DNA from: an uncultured Verrucomicrobiota bacterium
GTDB lineage: Bacteria > Verrucomicrobiota > Kiritimatiellia > RFP12 > UBA1067
Length of the DNA stretch: 10,325 bases
Direction: 5' to 3'
Assembly: GCA_946631345.1 (NCBI GenBank)
Contig: CAMPAA010000103.1
Span: 1-10,325, forward strand
Shown: piece after piece, positions 1-5,022 of the stretch
How positions within the stretch are numbered: the first letter of the stretch is position 1
Layout of the letters: every line of letters starts with the position of its first letter
Notes under the pieces: generated by a model
The model's input: only the letters and a program-made list of their open reading frames with translations
What the model was told of the DNA's origin: nothing
The model's database searches: none
Made by a program: the position numbers and the translations under genes

Positions 1-2
1 TG

Positions 3-1520
3 ATTGCCCGCACGAACGAGGTCTGCCACATTCCGCTTCTCGCTGGCGCGACCTATGCAGTCGACAGCAACTTGCCGATTGGCTATTCATCGGTGTCGAG
101 CGAATACGCGGAGATCGTGACAAATGCCGAGAATCGATTGACCGTTTCCCTGCCGTTGGAGTTGACGTTTGAACGTGTCCAGATGCGCGGCGGTTCCGAC
201 AGCTATGTTGCGCACACTTCGCCGATAGATGTCGGCCCTCGCATTCTCGCCGTCGACGGCGGATGCTGCTCGTGTACGACTAACGATGTCGGCTTCTTGT
301 GGAGTTGCAGCGACGGATGCCAGTGCGGAGGTGCGGTCCATGCACTTTCCAGCACTGCAGTCTGGGGTGGATATTCCTACTTGTTCTCATGGCTGGAAAG
401 ATGCCATTGCTATTACGAATCCCAGGACGAAATTGACGAGATCGAAAGTCGCGGCGTCAGCCTTGAGATACTCGATGCGTCCGGTGGCGCAATCACGTGG
501 AAGAATCCGATCCTTGTCGGCGAGTCGGTCATTGTCGAGGCGACGGTTGGTGGTTCGAATATGACGGTCTCTGAATTTGTCGGCCTTTTTGGAGGACTTA
601 TACGGCTCAAGGCGTATTATGTAGATTTCGACGGAGAGCACGACATAGCTGGCGCGGCGATTCCCATAAGCGCGGCAACTGCGACTTCGCAAGGGCAGAA
701 CGTCTTTCGCGTGTCGGTTGCGGCGGACTGGCTCCAGTCGAACGGCATCGTCCGCAATGCAGACGACGATATTGTAGCCAAGACCTCGATCGATATGTCA
801 AATGGCCCGGATGCGGGAAGCGACAGGATAGACAGCGATTGCTTTGATGAGAATACGGCGGGTCGACTTTATGGACGCGCACGGGGAAGATGGGGTGGCA
901 ATGCCAATGCGGAGATTCCAGAGGGTGAGTTTAACCTCAAGACCGTCCAGGCGGCAGGGACGGCATGTCTTATGGCAACGTGCGGGACGGCTTGGTCTGT
1001 GAAGAAGCAGTGCCAACAGCAGTCCGACGTGTTCTACTATTCAGGCCATGGCGAGCATGATACCGGAAGGCTTTACGGTGTTGCGGAGCCGTCGGACGTG
1101 ACCAACCATTGGCGGGATGTTGACACGGTCATTATTGCCGGATGTGCGGTGCTGGACATCGGTGACAAAGGAAATCACTATTCAAATCCCTCAAGCCATT
1201 CAGCGAGTCCGGGATTGAAATGGGCCGCTACATCCGGCGCAAACGCGCTTCTCGGATATTGCTGGAAGGCACCGCTTGACAACCAAGGCAGCGCGCAAAT
1301 CCTCGGTAGCTGGTGCGCGAACAGAAGTACACTCGGTGATGTAGCGGCATGGATGCATTCTAATGACAATCCCGCAGGGCATAATGCGTGTGCGGTGCAT
1401 CGTATAGATCAAGACTCATTAGAATATCATTTCTTCAGCCGGGCCGAGCATAGCATGTTCGGACAGCACATATTCAATTCGTACAAACTTACAAGTGAAA
1501 TTATTGAGGTTACAAAATGA
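3..1520 (+). CDS. Caspase-like (clan CD type) secreted protein, 3' part
   Basis: The frame is open from the first full codon at base 3, so the 5' end, and any signal peptide, lies outside the window. The TTG at 72 is only the first possible start inside it. The visible 505 residues contain a Cys-rich patch (Cys codons at 264, 267, 273, 306, 318 and 324), then beta-rich sequence, then a caspase-like core. In that core a YYSGHG motif carries the presumed catalytic His (codon 1047-1049), and VIIAGCAVLD carries the presumed Cys (codon 1143-1145), each at the end of a hydrophobic strand. The following segment (LKWAATSGANALLGYCWKAP) resembles uncharacterised caspase-fold families such as DUF6345. 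Clan CD peptidases use this His-Cys pair. Whether this protein cleaves anything, and after which residue, cannot be told. It overlaps the next gene by ATGA, which suggests coupled translation. The caspase-like call is fairly sure; the exact family is not. Confidence 0.65.
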   Translation: MARTNEVCHIPLLAGATYAVDSNLPIGYSSVSSEYAEIVTNAENRLTVSLPLELTFERVQMRGGSDSYVAHTSPIDVGPRILAVDGGCCSCTTNDVGFLWSCSDGCQCGGAVHALSSTAVWGGYSYLFSWLERCHCYYESQDEIDEIESRGVSLEILDASGGAITWKNPILVGESVIVEATVGGSNMTVSEFVGLFGGLIRLKAYYVDFDGEHDIAGAAIPISAATATSQGQNVFRVSVAADWLQSNGIVRNADDDIVAKTSIDMSNGPDAGSDRIDSDCFDENTAGRLYGRARGRWGGNANAEIPEGEFNLKTVQAAGTACLMATCGTAWSVKKQCQQQSDVFYYSGHGEHDTGRLYGVAEPSDVTNHWRDVDTVIIAGCAVLDIGDKGNHYSNPSSHSASPGLKWAATSGANALLGYCWKAPLDNQGSAQILGSWCANRSTLGDVAAWMHSNDNPAGHNACAVHRIDQDSLEYHFFSRAEHSMFGQHIFNSYKLTSEIIEVTK

Positions 1521-2167
1521 TGAAAAAAATATTGCTGATAGTCCTGCCGGTCGTGATGTTGCCGGTTCTCGCGTCCGAGGTTTACGATTCTGAAATCGGA
1601 AGCATTCTTCAGGATGTTTCTTCTACAAATCGCATGGTGCGCTTGAATGCCACAAACAGGATTGACACCCTTATGACGTCATTGTCAAACAGGGAGGAAA
1701 TTGCCACTTGCAAATTGCTCATGGCAAAATTGCGCGCGGAATGCGCAGACATAACAGGTGATGAGTCCATCTACGACTTTCATGCCTACAATGATGTGAC
1801 AAACTTGTGCTGGAGTGTGCTGCATGATTTTGATTCGGACAGAACGACATGGCCGTTTTACGGCGCGTCCCTTCTTTTGCCACTCCCGTTATCAATGGAT
1901 AAAAAATATGGGGATATGTTTTCCGTGGCAACGAATGCGCTTTTCGCAATTGACGCACAAGATGGAATCTTGATTGAAACGAATGTATGGAGTGTCCTTT
2001 TTGGCCCTGAACTGCTTCAGACAAGCAATATGAGAGTTACCTTCCGGACTATTGCAGCATCTTCGTTGTTGCTGTCTGACTCTATGGCAGATGTTTCGTC
2101 ATATACAAATGGTTTGCCGGCATCGGCATTGTCTGTTGTCAACGCGATAAGGTCGGAAGGAAGGTGA
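1517..2167 (+). CDS. Secreted protein of unknown function, 216 aa
   Basis: I do not recognise this family. The first 20 residues form a clear Sec signal peptide: MMKK, a long hydrophobic stretch (ILLIVLPVVMLPVL), and a likely cut after LA before SEVYDSE. There is no lipobox Cys near the cut, so it is probably soluble in the periplasm or outside the cell. The mature part is about 196 residues of mixed alpha/beta sequence with only two Cys and no later membrane segment. The start overlaps the stop of the caspase-like gene (ATGA), with GAGG at 1506-1509 seven bases upstream. ATG at 1520 is a possible second start. The stop overlaps a GTG that could start the next, broken gene. The coupling suggests a job alongside the caspase-like protein, for example as partner, substrate or inhibitor, but nothing in the sequence shows which. 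Confidence 0.7.
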   Translation: MMKKILLIVLPVVMLPVLASEVYDSEIGSILQDVSSTNRMVRLNATNRIDTLMTSLSNREEIATCKLLMAKLRAECADITGDESIYDFHAYNDVTNLCWSVLHDFDSDRTTWPFYGASLLLPLPLSMDKKYGDMFSVATNALFAIDAQDGILIETNVWSVLFGPELLQTSNMRVTFRTIAASSLLLSDSMADVSSYTNGLPASALSVVNAIRSEGR

Positions 2168-2509
2168 ACGGAATCGTGGAAAGAAAGCGAAATATGTGCA
2201 AGGGTCAAATTATAGTTGCGGCGCTTGTCTTGTCATGTGGACTTGCGTTTGGCGATTCGTTGTGTTGTCACTGCCAGAGGCGGTGCGTCCGATCGCCGAG
2301 GTTGAGACGAATGTCGTGTTCTCCGCAGGGGCGGCAACGGACAAAAATGGACGCTGACAATTGAGCGAGATGCGGCGGTGAGCAACAGCGTAGAGGTCGT
2401 GTTTGGTCGTGGCGCGAACGAGGAAGGCGTACTTGAGATTGATGAAGGGGAGTTTTGCGTCGGCCGGGACTACGATGAGTCAACAGGGTCAGCCCCCATG
2501 ACACAGTAA
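2164..2509 (+). pseudogene. Frameshifted remnant of a secreted protein gene
   Basis: A coding start is visible at GTG 2164 (GTGA overlap with the previous stop) or ATG 2194. It is followed by a signal peptide ending in LSCGLAFGDS. The protein-like reading then jumps. Around 2256-2262 sensible sequence continues in another frame (LPEAVRPIAEVETNVVFSAG), which stops at a TGA near 2352. A third frame then takes over at about 2345 (KWTLTIERDAAVSNSVEVVF, followed by GRGANEEGVLEIDEGEFCVG) and ends at TAA 2507-2509. Read in one frame, the ORF from 2164 ends after 66 residues with Arg-rich nonsense. Two compensating frame changes in 100 bases suggest a decayed gene, or errors in the assembly. The segment FGRGANEEGVLEIDE is reminiscent of a degenerate acidic calcium-loop motif (D-x-D-G-x-L-x-x-x-E) but lacks most ligands. 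Its original function is unknown. Confidence 0.5.
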
Positions 2510-2543
2510 GAGTGACACTGTAGCGTCTTTACTTCCCGGGGCC
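2486..2543. repeat. REP-like short repeat block between two gene remnants
   Basis: This stretch holds GGGTCAGCCCCC (2486-2497), then TGACAC twice at a 14-base spacing (2499-2504 and 2513-2518). It also has an ACAG/CTGT inverted pair (2503-2506 and 2518-2521) and ends near a CCCGGG palindrome (2535-2540). The layout resembles palindromic REP-type elements linked to single-strand TnpA_REP transposases, but no transposase is in the window and only one copy is seen. It sits exactly where the frameshifted secreted-protein remnant ends and just before an ORF with no good start, so it may mark an insertion or recombination scar. The call is tentative. Confidence 0.3.
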
Positions 2544-2975
2544 GTGCTTTTTGTGGCCGTGGTAGTGACAAGTGCCACAATTCGTGTTTCGCGCGAAGGC
2601 AACGGCGTCTTGTGCGACTTTTCGTTGTCGGCAGATTCTCGTCGCCTTGTCGAAGAAGTGTCGAAGTGTTATCTTGCAGCGATGTACAAGACGATTGACT
2701 GGGAGAACCGCAAGATCGTTGAGAAAGCGACTTCAGAGATGTCTGCCTCTTTGGCAAAGCACGAGGAGTTGGCGAAAAAGGCCAAGTCAAACTACGATGA
2801 TGCAAGGGATGCCGGGAATGAACTCCTTGAGAAGCACAAGAATGATATGGAAAAGCTGAGGGCAGAATGCGAGGCACTGCGTAGAAAGATATCGGAGATC
2901 AGGCTTGCAGCGTCCAAAGGCACTAACAGTCTGGTAATAGTTCAACCGCTCTCTGTCGAAAGAGCGATAAAGTAG
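2544..2975 (+). CDS. Coiled-coil protein of unknown function, possibly 5'-truncated
   Basis: This open frame of up to 143 codons has a coding-like composition but no recognised family. The first 12 or so residues (LFVAVVVTSATI) are hydrophobic and could be the end of a membrane or signal segment. A short beta-like part follows (VSREGNGVLCDFSLSADSRR). From about residue 60 to 125 there is a long, highly charged Lys/Glu/Ala-rich helix (for example KHEELAKKAKSNYDDARDAG) that looks like a coiled coil. GTG 2544 is the furthest upstream normal start, since the frame is closed at 2499, but it has no Shine-Dalgarno sequence. The next candidate, ATG 2684, has none either. The missing start and the repeat block just upstream suggest that the gene has lost its 5' end. 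It could be a non-functional remnant. Confidence 0.5.
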   Translation: MLFVAVVVTSATIRVSREGNGVLCDFSLSADSRRLVEEVSKCYLAAMYKTIDWENRKIVEKATSEMSASLAKHEELAKKAKSNYDDARDAGNELLEKHKNDMEKLRAECEALRRKISEIRLAASKGTNSLVIVQPLSVERAIK

Positions 2976-3048
2976 GTCAACTTTAGTACGATTGGGATGG
3001 AAGGGGCCTTGTGATACGCGTATGGACGGACGCGACGATTAACCGAGG

Positions 3049-3074
3049 CACGAACAATTGTGTTTTGTGTTTTT
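3049..3074 (+). terminator. Possible weak intrinsic terminator
   Basis: CACGAACA (3049-3056) can pair with TGTTTTGTG (3061-3069), with one bulged T and one G-U pair, around an ATTG loop. Five T follow (3070-3074). The stem is AU-rich, so it would be weak. Its place fits: after the accessory genes and directly before the epimerase promoter. The stretch 2976-3048 holds no gene; the only structure seen there is the palindrome ATACGCGTAT at 3014-3023. Confidence 0.35.
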
Positions 3075-3102
3075 GCCGGGTGAGCTTCCTTTATGGTATA
3101 AT
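3073..3102 (+). promoter_or_regulatory. Sigma-70-type promoter of the epimerase gene
   Basis: TTGCCG (3073-3078) and a perfect TATAAT (3097-3102) are separated by 18 bases, with an extended TG (TGG) just before the -10. Transcription would begin near 3109, giving a leader of about 30 bases. AAGGAG (3126-3131) lies nine bases before ATG 3141. The -35 overlaps the T run of the possible terminator. Confidence 0.65.
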
Positions 3103-3140
3103 ATGCTCGTTTTCAGGAACTTCACAAGGAGAGTGAACTA

Positions 3141-4328
3141 ATGGACGCGAAGACTTACTGGAAGAAATGGGCGGCGAAGTGCCGCGCAGACCTCACGACC
3201 GACATCATGCCTTTCTGGCTGAAGTACGGCTGGGACCGCAAGAACGGCGGCGTCTACACTTGCGTCGACCGCGACGGCAAGCTGATGGACTCGACGAAGA
3301 GCGGCTGGTTCCAGGGGCGCTTCGCGTTCACCTGCTCCTACGCCTACAACGCCGTCAAGAAAGACAAGAAGTACCTCGCGGCGGCGAAGTCCACCCTCGA
3401 CTTCATCGAGGCGCACCTGTTCGACAAGCGCGGCCGCGCGTACTTCTCGCTGAAGGCCGACGGCACGCCGCTCAGGATGCGCCGCTATGTCTTCAGCGAA
3501 TGCTTCGCCGCGATCGCCATGAGCGAGTACGCAAAGGCGACGGGCTCGAAGGAGTATGCGAAAAAGGCGCTCGCGCTCTTCAAGCGCATAAAGAAGTTCA
3601 TGGCCGACCCGAAGATGATGCCCGCGAAGTTCGAGCCGTCGTTCGAGGCCCAGGGCCACTCGCTGACGATGATCCTCATCAACGTCGCGCTTCGCCTCAA
3701 GGACGTCTGCGACGATCCGATCCTCGATGAGCAGATCGCCGAGTCGATACGGCTACTCAAGGACAACTTCGTCCATCCCGAGTTCAAGGCGCTTCTCGAG
3801 ACCGTCGGGCCGAACGGTGAGTTTATCGACACGATGATCGGCCGCACGATCAACCCCGGCCATGCGATCGAGACGAGCTGGTTCCTCATGGAAGTCGCCG
3901 AGAAGTCGGGCGACAAGGAGCTCTTGAAGCTCGCGCTGACTATCCTCGACTGGTCGCTCGCGTGGGGCTGGGACAAGAAGTACGGTGGCATCATAAGCTT
4001 CCGCGACTGCAAAAACTTCCCGCCGCAGTGCTACGAGCAGGACATGAAGTTCTGGTGGCCGCAGTGCGAGACGCTCATCGCGACGCAGTACGCCTGGAAT
4101 CTCACTAAGAAGGATAAGTGGCTAAATTGGCACAAAAAGGTGCGCGAATGGACATATAAGCGCATGCCAGACAAGAAATACGGCGAGTGGTACGGCTATC
4201 TCCACCGCGATGGAACCGTTGCGCAGCCGGCGAAGGGCAATCTCTTCAAGGGGCCGTTCCACATTCCGCGTATGATGACCAAATCCATCGAACTTGTCAA
4301 TTGCGCTTTCCCAGACCATTTGGTATAA
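3141..4328 (+). CDS. N-acylglucosamine 2-epimerase family protein (AGE)
   Basis: This complete 395-aa protein has the usual length of cytoplasmic AGE-family (alpha/alpha)6-barrel enzymes. These interconvert N-acetylmannosamine and N-acetylglucosamine, or epimerise related sugars at C2. Family signatures are plain: GWFQGRFAFTCSYAYN, a GHSLTMI stretch, GRTINPGHAIETSWFLME with His241, CETLIATQYA with Glu310, and GPFHIPRMM with His374. From memory, these align with His239, Glu308 and His372 of the Anabaena enzyme at an identical spacing. Conservation of GRTxNPGHAxExxW favours AGE over cellobiose 2-epimerase, but the substrate is not proven. ManNAc to GlcNAc would serve use of sialic acid or host mucin glycans; no sialidase or lyase gene lies nearby. 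There is no signal peptide. The start has a good ribosome binding site and its own promoter. Codons mostly end in C or G, unlike the neighbours, which suggests a core or well-expressed gene. No terminator follows. Confidence 0.92.
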   Translation: MDAKTYWKKWAAKCRADLTTDIMPFWLKYGWDRKNGGVYTCVDRDGKLMDSTKSGWFQGRFAFTCSYAYNAVKKDKKYLAAAKSTLDFIEAHLFDKRGRAYFSLKADGTPLRMRRYVFSECFAAIAMSEYAKATGSKEYAKKALALFKRIKKFMADPKMMPAKFEPSFEAQGHSLTMILINVALRLKDVCDDPILDEQIAESIRLLKDNFVHPEFKALLETVGPNGEFIDTMIGRTINPGHAIETSWFLMEVAEKSGDKELLKLALTILDWSLAWGWDKKYGGIISFRDCKNFPPQCYEQDMKFWWPQCETLIATQYAWNLTKKDKWLNWHKKVREWTYKRMPDKKYGEWYGYLHRDGTVAQPAKGNLFKGPFHIPRMMTKSIELVNCAFPDHLV

Positions 4329-4329
4329 T
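4301..4329 (+). promoter_or_regulatory. Promoter overlapping the epimerase stop codon
   Basis: TTGCGC (4301-4306), a 17-base spacer and TATAAT (4324-4329) with an extended TGG before the -10. The -10 box contains the TAA stop of the epimerase gene (4326-4328). It would drive the PIN-remnant gene and its partner, giving a leader of about 75 bases that holds a small GTGCA-TTG-TGCAC hairpin (4356-4368). Confidence 0.55.
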
Positions 4330-4411
4330 GCTGACGCTGGGGGATGGGTTGTAGGGTGCATTGTGCACTTAACGCCGGACTTCAAAAAGCCAGACTTCGA
4401 AAGGAAAAGGA

Positions 4412-4627
4412 ATGAGGGGGACAATGAAGAAACTGACACAGGGCGACATTGCGGCAGCTGCAGTTTCAGGTATGGACGTTCTGCTTACATGGAATTGTCG
4501 GCATATGGCAAACCCGCACACCTTGCCGAAGACACGAGACATTATTACCGCAGCAGGCTATGTCTGTCCGGCAATTATGACGCCAAAGACTTTTATTGAA
4601 AACCAGACCTTGGAGGCTGAACTATGA
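4412..4627 (+). CDS. N-terminally truncated PIN-domain (VapC-like) protein, chimeric start
   Basis: The 71-aa product matches only the C-terminal half of PIN-domain toxins. It has AAAAVSGMDVLLTWNCRHMA, then an I-x3-GYxCPxIxTPxxFIE ending, typical of the VapC-like group where a GMDxLLTWNCxHxAN strand-turn is conserved. Intact members need about 75-80 more residues carrying the first acidic active-site residues, so RNase activity is unlikely. The first 11 codons do not look like a PIN protein. They match the start of the large surface protein at 5684 (MRGTMKKLTQG against MRKTMGKLTQG; 26 of 33 bases identical). This suggests that a signal-peptide 5' end was joined to a PIN gene body near 4445. 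AAGGA (4401-4405) serves ATG 4412; ATG 4424 is also possible. The gene overlaps the next one by ATGA. Confidence 0.6.
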   Translation: MRGTMKKLTQGDIAAAAVSGMDVLLTWNCRHMANPHTLPKTRDIITAAGYVCPAIMTPKTFIENQTLEAEL

Positions 4628-4800
4628 CTATGGATCAAGACTCTCCAATTGTAGCGGAAGTTCGTCGTATTCGGCATGAAATAGCTGAGCGATGCGGAAA
4701 CGACATCCGCAAGATAATCGAGTATTCCAAGCGTTCTGCGCAAGAGTTCCTGGCTGCTGTGCCAGATGCTTCCGCTAATCTGCCAGCTACGTCAGTTTAA
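4624..4800 (+). CDS. Short PIN-partner protein, 58 aa
   Basis: This small gene starts at ATG 4624, overlapping the stop of the PIN remnant (ATGA), with GGAGG (4612-4616) seven bases upstream. That makes it a better start than ATG 4630. The core SPIVAEVRRIRHEIAERCGN followed by DIRKIIEYSK resembles the short helical proteins (DPIVEEVRxIRxExAxRxxxD) commonly encoded just downstream of PIN-domain genes of this type, usually annotated only as hypothetical. By position it could be an antitoxin or accessory of the PIN toxin, but that role is inference. The last 15-20 residues (AAVPDASANLPATSV) are low in charge and probably flexible. The ORF is intact although its presumed toxin partner is truncated, as expected if only the toxin was disarmed. 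Confidence 0.65.
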   Translation: MTMDQDSPIVAEVRRIRHEIAERCGNDIRKIIEYSKRSAQEFLAAVPDASANLPATSV

Positions 4801-4804
4801 CAAT

Positions 4805-4843
4805 CACCAACCAAACCATTTAACAACCAAAGGGGGAAACGAC
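4805..4843 (+). promoter_or_regulatory. C/A-rich leader with G5 ribosome binding site, copy A
   Basis: A CACCAACC-type tract is followed by CCATTTAACAACCA, then GGGGG (4832-4836), seven bases before ATG 4844. The same block recurs at 5647-5683 before the large surface-protein gene, differing mainly by two single-A indels and a few bases next to the ATG. GGGGG can pair with the 16S anti-Shine-Dalgarno CCUCC using one G-U pair. The low-structure CA-rich stretch may act as a translation enhancer. Confidence 0.5.
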
Positions 4844-4876
4844 ATGAAAAACATAATCGAGAGAATCGCAGGGGGG
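4842..4876 (+). repeat. 35-bp exact direct repeat, copy 1 (signal-peptide start)
   Basis: Bases 4842-4876 (ACATGAAAAACATAATCGAG onwards, ending in six G) are identical to 5220-5254. The repeat holds the ATG and first 11 codons of the orphan signal-peptide ORF and ends within the G run. The two copies lie 378 bases apart in the same orientation. Confidence 0.85.
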
Positions 4877-4966
4877 GGGGCGAAAATTGCCCGTTATCTC
4901 CCCAAGGCCGTTTCAACGCGCCTCGCCGTTGTCGTCTTCTCCTTGCCGTCCGCAGAGCAAATTTGA
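4844..4966 (+). pseudogene. Orphan signal-peptide start of a surface-protein gene, with G10 tract
   Basis: This 40-codon ORF follows leader copy A. It begins MKNIIERIAGGGAKIARYLP, with a basic N-terminal region, and continues to a hydrophobic stretch (LAVVVFSL) before stopping after PSAEQI. That is the shape of a long Sec signal peptide that never reaches a mature protein, so it is best read as the cut-off 5' end of a secreted or autotransporter-type gene. Codons 10-13 lie in a run of ten G (4871-4880), so slippage would change the frame. A promoter for the next gene begins inside it (4943), near where the signal sequence breaks off, which marks the likely junction. It may still be translated as a short peptide. 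Confidence 0.5.
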
Positions 4967-4972
4967 TATAAT
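4943..4972 (+). promoter_or_regulatory. Promoter upstream of the composite ORF
   Basis: TTGCCG (4943-4948), an 18-base spacer and TATAAT (4967-4972) with an extended TGA before the -10. The boxes and spacing are the same as in the epimerase promoter. Transcription would start near 4979, about 44 bases before ATG 5023. Confidence 0.6.
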
Positions 4973-5022
4973 TTAGGCAAGCGGCCGAGATCTAAGGGAA
5001 TTTGAAAGATCGAGAAACCCCT

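Noticed and set aside
3014..3023. ATACGCGTAT palindrome as an operator
   Set aside because: A single 10-base palindrome 50 or more bases upstream of the -35 box; no second copy or known regulator to support it.
3138..3730. Open frames overlapping the epimerase on both strands (3138-3659 minus, 3167-3730 plus)
   Set aside because: They are shadows of the GC-rich, strongly biased epimerase frame. Their products are Arg/His/Leu-rich with no motifs, while the epimerase frame has full family motifs.
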